A DNA stretch of 64,000 nt from positions 114,198-178,197 of the forward strand of contig WHUA01000009.1 of assembly GCA_009377445.1 (NCBI GenBank), given 5' to 3'. Made by a program: the position numbers and the translations under genes. The notes under the pieces are model-generated. The model ran no database searches. It was not told where the DNA came from and saw only the letters and a program-made list of their open reading frames with translations. Shown one piece after another: positions 33,933 through 44,505 of this stretch. Each line of letters starts with the position of its first letter. Positions within the stretch are counted from its first letter, which is position 1. This stretch comes from Alphaproteobacteria bacterium. Its GTDB lineage: Bacteria > Pseudomonadota > Alphaproteobacteria > UBA8366.

Positions 33933-35413
33933 GGCCCGCCTCCCATCAGCGCGGCTGCGGCCCGCTCGGCCACGCCCACGCTCAGCCGCGTGTCGAGGCC
34001 GAAATAGACGTTGGCGGCGACCAGCGCCCATGTCGCCACCAGCATCGGGAAGGGCGCTTCGCCGGCCGGCGCGCCGGCCGGCGCCGGGCGGAAATAGGCG
34101 GCCTCGACCACCCGCCAGACGTAGACGATGGCCAGCAGCGACGACAGCAGGATCAGCGCCGCCAGCCACCACCAGCCGCGCTCCAGCGCCGCCGTGACCA
34201 GATACCACTTGGAGATGAAGCCGGCGGTGAGCGGCACGCCGATGATGCCGAGCCCGCCGCCGACGAAAGCCGCGGTGGTCCAGGGCATGCGGCCCGCCAG
34301 CCCGTGCATGGACTCGATCGTCACCGCCCCCGTGCGGTAGAACACGCAGCCCAGCGCCAGGAACATCGATCCCTTCATCAGCGCGTGGTTGAACAGGTGC
34401 AGGATGCCCGCCGTCACGCCGAGCGCGGTGGCGATGCCGAAGCCCAGGACTATGTAGCCGATCTGCGCCACGCTCGAATAGGCCAGCATGCGCTTGACGT
34501 CGGGCTGGAAGATGGCGACGGCGGAGCCCACGAACATCGCGGCGATCGCGAACGGCATGAAGACGTAGCCGATCCCCATGCCGGCGATCGAGAACTCGGC
34601 TCCGAAGATCGTCAGGTAGACGCGAATCAGGACATAGACCGCCACTTTCGTCGCCGTCGCGGCGAGGAAGGCGCTGACGACCGACGGCGCGTAGGCATAG
34701 GCGTTGGGCAGCCAGATATGCAGCGGAAACAACGCCGCCTTCATGCCGACCCCGACGGCGATGAAGGCGAAGGCGACGAGGATCGTCCGGTTGCCGGCAA
34801 GCGGCGGGACGCGCTGCGCCAGGTCGGCCATGTTGAGCGTGCCCGTCATCTGGTACAGGAGCCCGACGCCGATCAGGTAGAAGGTCGCGCCGATCGTGCC
34901 GAAGATCAGATAGCGGTAGGCCGCGGTCAGCGCCTTGGGGGTCGCCCCCACGCTTATCAGGATGTAGGAGGACAGCGAGGATATCTCGAGGAAGACGAAG
35001 ACGTTGAACGCGTCGCCCGTGACCGTGACGCCGAGCAACCCCGAGAGGCAGAGCAGATAGCTGGTGTAGAACAGGTAGCGCTGCGGCTCGGCGATCTCGC
35101 GGGCCACGCTCGGCCCTGCGTAGGTTATGACGACCGCGCCGATCGCGGCGACGATCAGCATCACATAGGCGTTCAGCGGATCGATCCGGTATTCGATGCC
35201 CCAGGGCGGCGCCCAGCCGCCGAGCTCGTAGGAGATTACGCCGCCGGGGCTGTCGAGAACCTGCAGCAGCAGCAGGACCGAAATCGCAAACGCCGCCCAG
35301 GATGCAAGGAAGGCGAGGCCGTACGCTACGGCGGTCCGCCGCAGCACGACGCACAGCGGCGCGGCCAGCAGCGGCACGACGACCTGGAGCGCGGGAAGGT
35401 GCGGAAGGATCAC
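33929..35413 (-). CDS. mrpD: First MrpD-like antiporter subunit
   Basis: A 494-residue antiporter subunit starting at GTG 35413, coupled to mrpC by a GTGA overlap. E143 (NVFVFLEISSLSSY) and K225 (GVGMKAALFPLHIWLP) match the proton-path residues of MrpD and NuoN. VKRMLAYSSVAQIGYIVLG gives the helix 8 signature. It directly follows mrpC, as in canonical mrp operons, so I take this copy as the MrpD orthologue. Confidence 0.9.
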   Translation of the reverse strand: MILPHLPALQVVVPLLAAPLCVVLRRTAVAYGLAFLASWAAFAISVLLLLQVLDSPGGVISYELGGWAPPWGIEYRIDPLNAYVMLIVAAIGAVVITYAGPSVAREIAEPQRYLFYTSYLLCLSGLLGVTVTGDAFNVFVFLEISSLSSYILISVGATPKALTAAYRYLIFGTIGATFYLIGVGLLYQMTGTLNMADLAQRVPPLAGNRTILVAFAFIAVGVGMKAALFPLHIWLPNAYAYAPSVVSAFLAATATKVAVYVLIRVYLTIFGAEFSIAGMGIGYVFMPFAIAAMFVGSAVAIFQPDVKRMLAYSSVAQIGYIVLGFGIATALGVTAGILHLFNHALMKGSMFLALGCVFYRTGAVTIESMHGLAGRMPWTTAAFVGGGLGIIGVPLTAGFISKWYLVTAALERGWWWLAALILLSSLLAIVYVWRVVEAAYFRPAPAGAPAGEAPFPMLVATWALVAANVYFGLDTRLSVGVAERAAAALMGGGP

Positions 35414-35763
35414 GTCTCGCGTTCCCGCTCTTCCAGCTCGTCGTCCTCGATCGTGCCGTAAGCCTCGTTGATCCGCACCACCAGGGCGAGACCGAGCGCC
35501 GTCGTCGCCACGCCGACGACGATGGCGGTCAGGATCAGCACATGCGGCAGCGGATTTGAATAAACCTCGATGCCCTCGGCAATGATCGGCGCAGTGCCGC
35601 CGTCCACCTTGCCCACGGTGATGTAGAGAATGAACACGGATGCCTGGAAGACGTTCAGGCCGACCAGCTTCTTGATCAGGTTTTCCCGCGCGATGACGAT
35701 GTAGAGCCCGGCCATCATCAGGAAAACGACGATCCAGTAGTTGTAGAGGCCGAGCCACGCCAT
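35410..35763 (-). CDS. mrpC: MrpC (NuoK-like) antiporter subunit
   Basis: A 117-residue protein with three membrane helices, homologous to NuoK. The typical MrpC/MnhC landmarks are NLIKKLVGLNVFQASVFIL and DPLPQALVLTAIVI-like NPLPHVLILTAIVVGVATT. It sits between mrpB and the first mrpD, the classic order. Confidence 0.9.
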   Translation of the reverse strand: MAWLGLYNYWIVVFLMMAGLYIVIARENLIKKLVGLNVFQASVFILYITVGKVDGGTAPIIAEGIEVYSNPLPHVLILTAIVVGVATTALGLALVVRINEAYGTIEDDELEERERET

Positions 35764-35768
35764 CGCGG

Positions 35769-36200
35769 TCAGTCCTCCTCGTCCCGCTCGCTCCGCCCGG
35801 CGAACTGAAAGAAGATAGTGGCCATGACGGAGGCGACCGTGATGCCGACGCCGAGCTCGACCGCAAATATACCGATGTGCTGCCCGTGCGGCGCATCGTG
35901 CGCTAGCGGCGAGTAGTCGAGATAGTTCGCGCCGAGCAGGAGCGACACCACGCCCGTCCCGCCGTAGATCAGCACGCCGAGGCCGATCCCGACCCGCAGC
36001 ACCGCGTCGGGGATTACCTGCCGCGCCTTCTCGACGCCGTAGATCAGGGCATAAAGCACGAAGGCGGACGCGAAGATCACCCCCGCCTGAAACCCGCCGC
36101 CCGGCCCGAAGTCGCCGTGGAACTGGACGTAGAGCCCGAATAGCAGGATGTAGGGAATGAGGAGCTTGGCGACGACGCGGAGTATGAGGTGATGGATCAT
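35769..36200 (-). CDS. mrpB: MrpB (MnhB-domain) antiporter subunit
   Basis: A 143-residue membrane protein with four helices and the MnhB motif LLFGLYVQFHGDFGPGGGFQ (20 residues), followed by AGVIFASAFVLY. It overlaps the preceding gene's stop by four bases (ATGA). Confidence 0.92.
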   Translation of the reverse strand: MIHHLILRVVAKLLIPYILLFGLYVQFHGDFGPGGGFQAGVIFASAFVLYALIYGVEKARQVIPDAVLRVGIGLGVLIYGGTGVVSLLLGANYLDYSPLAHDAPHGQHIGIFAVELGVGITVASVMATIFFQFAGRSERDEED

Positions 36201-36748
36201 TCGCCCTCCTTCCCCGGCTTCCTGCGGCGGCGCCGGCCGCCCAGCAGCAGCAGCACGCCGACCCCGGCCGTCAGGATGACGACCGTCTCGCCGAGCGTGT
36301 CGTAACCGCGATAGCTAGCCAGCACTGACGTCACGACGTTCGGAACCGTAGTCTTCGGCACCGACTCCATCAGGTAGGTCGGGGCCACGTGCTTCTGAGC
36401 GGGCGCGTTCGGATCGCCGTAGTGCGGCATGTCGAGCGTGCCGTATACCAGCGCCGCTCCGGCGACGAGCGCGGCCAGAAGCGGCAGGATCGCCGTCCGC
36501 TCCGGGGTCTTCTCCTCGCTCTTCACGAGCGCCAGCGCGCCCAGCATCAGCACGGTCGAGATGCCGGCGCCGACGGCCGCCTCGGTAAACGCGACGTCCA
36601 CCGCATCCAGCACGACGAACATCACGGCCGCGAGCAGGCTGTAGATGCCGCTCAGCATGACCACGGCGAACAGGCTCCGCAGCCGGACGATCATGAAGAC
36701 CGTCGCCGCCATGAAGGCGAGCAGGACGACGTTGACCAGATGCTCTAT
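36197..36748 (-). CDS. DUF4040/MbhE-like subunit (stand-alone MrpA C-terminal part), apparent ATA start
   Basis: A 183-residue membrane protein matching the C-terminal part of MrpA (MbhD/DUF4040 plus MbhE-like). The first half has LRSLFAVVMLSGIYSLL and DVAFTEAAVGAGISTVLML; the second ends with GYDTLGETVVILTAGVGVLLLLG. Homologues begin just before the first helix, but no ATG, GTG or TTG lies there. GAGGGAGG is followed six or seven bases later by ATA (36748-36746), overlapping the mrpG stop as ATAG. The first in-frame ATG would cut into helix 1. ATA initiation is the simplest reading. Confidence 0.75.
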   Translation of the reverse strand: MEHLVNVVLLAFMAATVFMIVRLRSLFAVVMLSGIYSLLAAVMFVVLDAVDVAFTEAAVGAGISTVLMLGALALVKSEEKTPERTAILPLLAALVAGAALVYGTLDMPHYGDPNAPAQKHVAPTYLMESVPKTTVPNVVTSVLASYRGYDTLGETVVILTAGVGVLLLLGGRRRRRKPGKEGE

Positions 36749-37071
36749 GACCCGCCTCCCTCGTCGTCTTTGGCAAGAACAGGCTTTATCCCCGCGGAAT
36801 ACATGGCGTTTGCGAGGGCGTTGCACGCCGCCGGGCTGGTGAAGAAGATGAATGCGAGGATGAGCAGCAGCTTCACCGTGACGATGGTGAAGCCCCCGTA
36901 GAGCGTGAGCCCGGCCAGCAGCAGGCCCGCGCCCACGGTATCGACGATCCCCGCGCTGTGAATCCGCGTGTAAACGTCCGGCAGCCGGACGAGGCCGAAG
37001 GCGCCCACGACCGTGAAGAAGCAGCCGCCGAGCACCAGGCCCCAGGCGAGAATGTCGCGCAGCAGCTCCAT
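36745..37071 (-). CDS. mrpG: MrpG antiporter subunit
   Basis: A 108-residue protein with three helices and the MnhG/PhaG signature GLVRLPDVYTRIHSAG followed by AGLLLAGLTLYGG. Its start overlaps the mrpF stop by one base (TGATG). Confidence 0.9.
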   Translation of the reverse strand: MELLRDILAWGLVLGGCFFTVVGAFGLVRLPDVYTRIHSAGIVDTVGAGLLLAGLTLYGGFTIVTVKLLLILAFIFFTSPAACNALANAMYSAGIKPVLAKDDEGGGS

Positions 37072-37364
37072 CAGCGCAGCGCCTCCCTGTCATGCTCGCG
37101 CGTACCTTTGCCCAGATCGGCGTAGCGGACGAACTTCAGCACGGCGATCGTGCCGATGAAGTTGATCAGGGCATAAAGCAGCGCGATGTCCAGGAACTCC
37201 GGGCGGCCCGAGAGAAAGCCGAGCACGGCGATCATCAGCACCGTCTTCGTGCCGAATGCGTTCACCGCCAGGATCCGGTCGTACACGGTCGGCCCGAGGA
37301 ACGCCCGGGCGAGCGCGAGCCCCATCGCCACGAGAAGCGCGATCGTCGCCGCGGCAAACAGCAC
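37071..37364 (-). CDS. mrpF: MrpF antiporter subunit
   Basis: A 97-residue protein with three helices and the MrpF pattern ARAFLGPTVYDRILAVNAFGTKTV (shown in two parts: FLGPTVYDRILAVN and FGTKTV), then DIALLYALINFIGTIAVLKF. I start at GTG 37364, where TAGTG joins the mrpE stop to this start. The longer upstream frame is an overlap with mrpE. Confidence 0.9.
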   Translation of the reverse strand: MLFAAATIALLVAMGLALARAFLGPTVYDRILAVNAFGTKTVLMIAVLGFLSGRPEFLDIALLYALINFIGTIAVLKFVRYADLGKGTREHDREALR

Positions 37365-37894
37365 TATCCGGCCTCCAGCGCGGTCACGCGGCGATCCATG
37401 TCCCCGCCGGCGAGGCTCTCCGCCCCTTCGCGCGACAAGGCGTGCACCAGGATCCGGTTCTCGTGAATGCGGATCGTGTAGGTGCCGGGCGTGAGCGTGA
37501 TCGAATTGGCGTAGATCACCTGTCCCAGGTCCGACCGCTGCGTCGCCTCGAGATCGATTAGCGTCGGACTGATCGGCATGCGCGGCGACAGCACGCGCTT
37601 GGTGACGTCGACGGCGGCCAGCCAGATCTCCTTCAGCAGCCAAGGCCAGTAGGTCAACAGCCTGGCGGTCAGGTGGATCGGAAAGGATTCGCGGTCGATC
37701 ACGTCCATGCGGCGCGCGATGGCGACGACGAGGACGCAGGACATTGCGCCCAGCGTCAGCAGGAAGGCCTCGAAATAGCCCGACAGGAGAAGCCAGGTGG
37801 CCAGCATCGCCACCAGCAGCGCCGCGCTGTGCGCCGCTCTATCCGGGCGCCTGCCCTGTCCGTTCGTTCCGGACTGCGAGGGTTCGCTCGGCAT
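37364..37894 (-). CDS. mrpE: MrpE antiporter subunit (first gene of the operon)
   Basis: A 176-residue membrane protein with the MnhE pattern: WLLLSGYF near the first helix, then LLTYWPWLLKEIWLAAVDV and ITLTPGTYTIRI. I start at ATG 37894 behind GGGGAG; earlier start codons exist but would add a non-conserved, helix-free stretch. It heads a run of ten overlapping or abutting genes (E-F-G-A'-B-C-D-D-x-D). Confidence 0.87.
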   Translation of the reverse strand: MPSEPSQSGTNGQGRRPDRAAHSAALLVAMLATWLLLSGYFEAFLLTLGAMSCVLVVAIARRMDVIDRESFPIHLTARLLTYWPWLLKEIWLAAVDVTKRVLSPRMPISPTLIDLEATQRSDLGQVIYANSITLTPGTYTIRIHENRILVHALSREGAESLAGGDMDRRVTALEAG

Positions 37895-38004
37895 TCGCTC
37901 CCCACACCATGTTCTCGCCGGCCGCTGCTCCGGCAGGCCCCATTTTGCCGCAGTATGCCGGATGCGATCCGCATAGGCCAAGCATCAATATCGCCGCCGG
38001 CGCG

Positions 38005-38766
38005 CTAGTCGTAGCATTCCTCCGCCGTTTTTAAGGCCGACCATTGCGCAAGATGGTGGCCGTACACGACCGTTGCGCCGGATTTTTCGATCCGCTTGAT
38101 CTCGGCGAGGGACCTCGCATGCAGGTCCCGGTTCCGGATGTTTTTCGGGATGATCTCCAAAACCAGGTTCTCCCTGACGGCGACCGCGTCGGAGGCCAGC
38201 AGGTGCGCGCCGCTATTGGGCAGACTGGCGAGCAAGCCGGTGAGACCAGGCGTATGCCCGGGAAGCGGAAGAAGCACGATGCGTCCGTCATCGAAAACGT
38301 CAACCTCGCCGGTGATTTCGACGATCGGCATCGGATGTTTCCAGTCGGCTTGAAAGTAGCCGTTCCTTTCCATATCCGGTTCCCGAGCGGCTGCCAGCTC
38401 ATCCGCATGAACGTAGATCGTCGCCTTGGAAAAGAACTCGTTGCACCCGCAGTGGTCGCAATGCAAATGCGAGTTCACGACGATATCGATGTCCGATGGC
38501 ATCAGATTCAGCCGGCGAAGCTCGCTGACGACGTTGTCGCCGATACCTATGGCCGGGACGACCGCCCGCGCCAGGCTTCCCCACCTCGCTTCGGGGTTCA
38601 CGGCGACACTCGGGTGACAACCGGTATCGAACAGCAGATTGCCCTGCGGGTGGCGAAACAGGAAACAGGAGACCGGCAAGTCTATGATCTCCCCGCGCGC
38701 CGCCTCGGGCAAATAGATGTGTTTCTCCATCCGCAGGCGGCCTCCGGAAAGAACATGCATCTTCAC
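38005..38766 (-). CDS. N-acyl homoserine lactonase family metallo-beta-lactamase-fold hydrolase
   Basis: A 253-residue enzyme starting at GTG 38766, seven bases after a perfect AAGGAGG; an in-frame ATG further upstream has no such site. The dinuclear zinc motif is SHLHCDH (H100, H102, D104, H105). The later ligands are the His of LPLPGHTPG, the Asp of LLASDAVAV and the His pair of YGHHLAQW. The N-terminal VLSGGRLRMEKH and IDLPVSCFLFRHPQGNLLFD resemble AiiA/AttM lactonases, which open homoserine-lactone rings. Other lactone or ester substrates are possible. Confidence 0.82.
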   Translation of the reverse strand: MKMHVLSGGRLRMEKHIYLPEAARGEIIDLPVSCFLFRHPQGNLLFDTGCHPSVAVNPEARWGSLARAVVPAIGIGDNVVSELRRLNLMPSDIDIVVNSHLHCDHCGCNEFFSKATIYVHADELAAAREPDMERNGYFQADWKHPMPIVEITGEVDVFDDGRIVLLPLPGHTPGLTGLLASLPNSGAHLLASDAVAVRENLVLEIIPKNIRNRDLHARSLAEIKRIEKSGATVVYGHHLAQWSALKTAEECYD

Positions 38767-38797
38767 GCGACGGCCTCCTTTCTCGTCTCGGGTCATG

Positions 38798-38974
38798 CCC
38801 ACTGCTGTCCGGTTGAGCGTCCAGCGGGTCGCTAGATCGGCGCACATGGACTCGCGGAACAAGTCCGCGAGTGACGACTTCATTTATAACCAAATACTTA
38901 TCGTCATTGCCGCATATGCCAGACAATCCGCCATCGTCCGCGGCCGCGCGAAACGCGAACCGGACAGCAGTGGG
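38798..38974. repeat. MITE-like element with 17-bp perfect inverted ends
   Basis: CCCACTGCTGTCCGGTT at 38798-38814 is the exact complement of AACCGGACAGCAGTGGG at 38958-38974. The 143 bases between have no coding capacity I can support and contain a CTCGCGGA/TCCGCGAG palindrome (38851-38871). It fills most of the gap 38767-39057 between two same-strand genes. A non-autonomous transposon remnant or a large hairpin regulatory element are both possible. Confidence 0.55.
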
Positions 38975-39057
38975 TCATGCCATGGACTCGGCCCGATCCG
39001 CCCTTATGCTCGTCCGTCCGTTGGGAGTCGACCGCGCCATGACTTACAGCATAACGG

Positions 39058-40077
39058 CTATTTCAGCGTCTTCCTGACCAGCGCAGCGCCCGCCCCCAGC
39101 GCCTTCAGCTTGCCGACCGCGGCCGCGCGGGGCAGCGGCGCCATGCCGCAATTCGTGCAGGGGAACATCCGCGCGGGATCGACATGCGCCATCGCCGCCG
39201 TCAGCGTCGCCGCGACCTGCTCGGGCGTCTCGACCGCCTCCGTCGCCACGTCGATCGCGCCGACCAGGACATCCTTGTCCTTCAGCAGACCGATGAGGTG
39301 GAGCGGCACGCGCGAATTGGCGCATTCGAGCGAAACCTGATCGACATCGCTGCGGTTGAGCGACGGGAAGATCTCCTCGTACTGCCGCCATTCGGAACCC
39401 AGCGTCTTCTTCCAGTCGATATTCGCCTTGATGCCGTAGCCGTAGCAGATGTGCACCGCCGTGGTGCATTTGAGGCCGCGGCAGGCGCGATTCAGCGCGT
39501 CGACGCCCCATTCGACGGTGTCCCCGAGGAAGGCGTTGAAGGCCGGCTCGTCGAACTGGATCGTGTCGACGCCGAGGGCTTCGAGCTCGCGCGCCTCCTG
39601 GTTCAGCAGGTCGGCGAAGGCCATCGCCATGTCGGCGCGCCGGCCATAGTGGGCCTCGGCGATGGTGTCGCAGATCGTCATCGGCCCCGGCAAGGTGAAC
39701 TTGAGTTTCTTCGATGTCTGCGCGCGGCTGTAGCGCGCTTCCTCGGAATGGACATGGCCTTTGCGCGAGACCGGGCCGGTCACCGTCGGCACGTCCACGA
39801 CGTAGCGGTTGTCGCGGATGCCCATCTTGGTCTTCTTCTCCCAGTCGATGCCGGCGACATGCTCCAGGAAGCCGTGCACGAAGTGGACCCGGTGCTGCTC
39901 GCCGCCGCTGAGGATGTCGATGCCGGCGCTCTCCTGCTCCTTGATCCAGAGCAGCGTCGCGTCGCGCATGCCCTGCTCCAGCTCGCCGCCCGCAAGCCGC
40001 CAGGGCGCCCACAGCTTCTCCGGCTCCGCCAGCCAGGCCGGCTTCGGCAGGGAGCCCGCAACCGTCGTTTCGAGCAT
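39058..40077 (-). CDS. MetE C-terminal-domain-like methyltransferase
   Basis: A 339-residue stand-alone version of the catalytic barrel of cobalamin-independent methionine synthase. The zinc ligands are all present: H209 and C211 (AVHICYGYG), E251 (VSLECANS) and C310 (FPCTNCGMAP). D176 in FDEPAF matches the substrate-binding Asp. The opening VAGSLPKPAWL fits the family. Real MetE is about twice as long. Short homologues may methylate homocysteine from other methyl donors, or cleave/form other thioethers. I start at ATG 40077; the frame upstream overlaps the Panacea gene and is not coding. Confidence 0.87.
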   Translation of the reverse strand: MLETTVAGSLPKPAWLAEPEKLWAPWRLAGGELEQGMRDATLLWIKEQESAGIDILSGGEQHRVHFVHGFLEHVAGIDWEKKTKMGIRDNRYVVDVPTVTGPVSRKGHVHSEEARYSRAQTSKKLKFTLPGPMTICDTIAEAHYGRRADMAMAFADLLNQEARELEALGVDTIQFDEPAFNAFLGDTVEWGVDALNRACRGLKCTTAVHICYGYGIKANIDWKKTLGSEWRQYEEIFPSLNRSDVDQVSLECANSRVPLHLIGLLKDKDVLVGAIDVATEAVETPEQVAATLTAAMAHVDPARMFPCTNCGMAPLPRAAAVGKLKALGAGAALVRKTLK

Positions 40078-40172
40078 GGGTTCCTCCGTTGCTGCGCGCC
40101 GTCTTCGGGCGCGTCCCGCATGACGGTAACGCCCGCCATTGCCGGCGTGCAAGGATTTGCGAAGAAGCTCCT

Positions 40173-40691
40173 TTACCGCGGCCCCTTCGGCGCCGAACGG
40201 CTGGGGAGCCACTTCGTGACGCGGCGGCCGTCGGGGGTGCGGAGCGTCGGCTCCTTCTTCTGCTCGGGCGACTTGAAGGCTTCGACCAGCGCATCGTGGG
40301 GGATTTCCTCGCGCATGCCGCCCGTGGCGGCGTTGCGGTACGCCGCCTGGCCGATCACCAGCGTGTTGAGGCGCTCGACCGGGTGGATGGCGAACCGCCG
40401 CCACATGCGCTCGAGAAAATCCGCCACCTCGGCGGCGGGCGGAACGTAGTCGATCTGCGGTCGGCCCGCCTCGAACACGCGGAAGACATTGGGCTCGACC
40501 GGCCCCATGTCGTGCGTGACGAAGGTCGCGGGCATCAGCTTGCGGCCGTAGTTTTCCTGCGCGTAGCAGCCTTGCGCCAGGTAGAGCAGGCGCTGCAGCT
40601 TCTGCGCCTGGATGTAGCTGTCTTCCGAGCTCGCCCGGTTGATGAACCAGAGCGCGACATCGATGGTCGATTCGACCGCACAGGACGCCAT
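40173..40691 (-). CDS. Panacea-domain (DUF4065/SocA-like) protein
   Basis: A 172-residue protein with the Panacea pattern KLQRLLYLAQGCYAQENYGR and THDMGPVEPNVFRVFE. The domain occurs in Caulobacter antitoxin SocA, in phage GepA proteins and in many toxin-antitoxin pairs with unrelated toxins. I start at ATG 40691 behind GGGGGGAGGGAAC; in-frame codons before it add only MKGGGNG. No toxin-like small gene is next to it: the upstream neighbour is divergent coxG and the downstream one is the MetE-like gene. It may therefore be an orphan antitoxin or a house-keeping adaptor. Confidence 0.8.
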   Translation of the reverse strand: MASCAVESTIDVALWFINRASSEDSYIQAQKLQRLLYLAQGCYAQENYGRKLMPATFVTHDMGPVEPNVFRVFEAGRPQIDYVPPAAEVADFLERMWRRFAIHPVERLNTLVIGQAAYRNAATGGMREEIPHDALVEAFKSPEQKKEPTLRTPDGRRVTKWLPSRSAPKGPR

Positions 40692-40802
40692 GCCGTTCCC
40701 TCCCCCCTTCAAGCGCCGTTACTATACCCATGCAAATGCAGTTTGCCAGCGCCGGGGCGCGCGACTAGGTTCCTACCGGCCAACGAAGAAGGAAATCCAG
40801 CC

Positions 40803-41441
40803 ATGGACATGACAGGCGAGTACCGGATCCCGGCGCCGCGCGAAGCGGTGTGGAAGGCGCTCAACGACCCGGACGTGCTGAAGCAGTGCATCCCCGGCTG
40901 CGAGGAGCTCGAAAAGAAGTCCGACACCGAATTCGCGGCCAAGGTCACGGCCAAGGTCGGCCCGGTCAAGGCGAAGTTCGGCGGCAACGTGAAGATGAGC
41001 GACCTCGATCCGCCGAACGGCTACACGATCAGCGGCGAGGGCAGCGGCGGCGCGGCGGGGTTCGCCAAGGGCGGCGCCAAGGTCGCGCTCAAGGACGACG
41101 GCGGCGCGACCGTCCTGTCCTACACCGTCAACGCCACCGTCGGCGGCAAGCTCGCCCAGATCGGCAGCCGGCTGATCGATTCGACGGCGAAGAAGATGGC
41201 GAACGACTTCTTCGGCAAGTTCGCGGAGATCGTTGGCGGAGACGGCGCAGCCGCCGCCCCGGATGCGCCTGCCGCGCCGAGCGCGGAAGCGCCCCCCACC
41301 GCCGGCCCAACCGCCGCGCTGGAGGCCGGGCGGCCCGCCGCGAGCACGCCAGAGCCTGTGGTGAAGAAGGGCCTGCCGGTCACCGTCTGGGTCGGCGGCG
41401 TGATCGTCGCCCTCGGCATCCTGATGTGGCTGTTCGCGTGA
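40803..41441 (+). CDS. coxG: CoxG-like SRPBCC membrane-anchored protein
   Basis: A 212-residue protein with an N-terminal SRPBCC domain (YRIPAPREAVWKALNDPDVL, CIPGCEELEK, 1-145), a Pro/Ala-rich linker, and a C-terminal membrane helix (VTVWVGGVIVALGILMWLF). CoxG in Oligotropha anchors CO dehydrogenase to the cytoplasmic membrane and helps recruit its electron acceptor. It opens the cox-like cluster here, with coxS 170 bases downstream, and diverges from the Panacea gene. Start ATG 40803 is the first methionine of the conserved domain. Confidence 0.9.
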   Translation: MDMTGEYRIPAPREAVWKALNDPDVLKQCIPGCEELEKKSDTEFAAKVTAKVGPVKAKFGGNVKMSDLDPPNGYTISGEGSGGAAGFAKGGAKVALKDDGGATVLSYTVNATVGGKLAQIGSRLIDSTAKKMANDFFGKFAEIVGGDGAAAAPDAPAAPSAEAPPTAGPTAALEAGRPAASTPEPVVKKGLPVTVWVGGVIVALGILMWLFA

Positions 41442-41443
41442 AT

Positions 41444-41488
41444 AATAGGGCTCTGTCCCCTTTATTAATAGGGCTCTGTCCCCTTTTT
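41444..41488. repeat. Tandem AATAGGGCTCTGTCCCCTTT repeat
   Basis: Two direct copies of AATAGGGCTCTGTCCCCTTT at 41444-41463 and 41467-41486, right after the coxG stop. The same unit forms a 22-bp perfect hairpin at 59725-59772. It may be a REP-type element of the kind mobilised by RAYT transposases, though no such gene is in the window. Confidence 0.8.
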
Positions 41489-41612
41489 CGCTAGCACCTT
41501 GACCGGACAGGTGCGGCGCTTCACACTCGGAGCCAGCGCGACGAACCGCCACCCAACCGCCACTGGGCATGGTTCACAGTCAAGAAATCTTCGACGCCAG
41601 GGAGACTCGAGC

Positions 41613-42086
<474 letters not shown>

Positions 42087-42114
42087 GCAATCCCGACACC
42101 GGGAGGTAATACAA

Positions 42115-44493
<2,379 letters not shown>

Positions 44494-44505
44494 GGAGACA
44501 GAGAC

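Noticed and set aside
31614..34007. 797-codon forward frame over the Mrp operon, rich in Arg, Gln, His and Glu
   Set aside because: Antisense image of membrane-protein codons; no hydrophobic core or domain, while the reverse strand encodes ten coupled Mrp genes.
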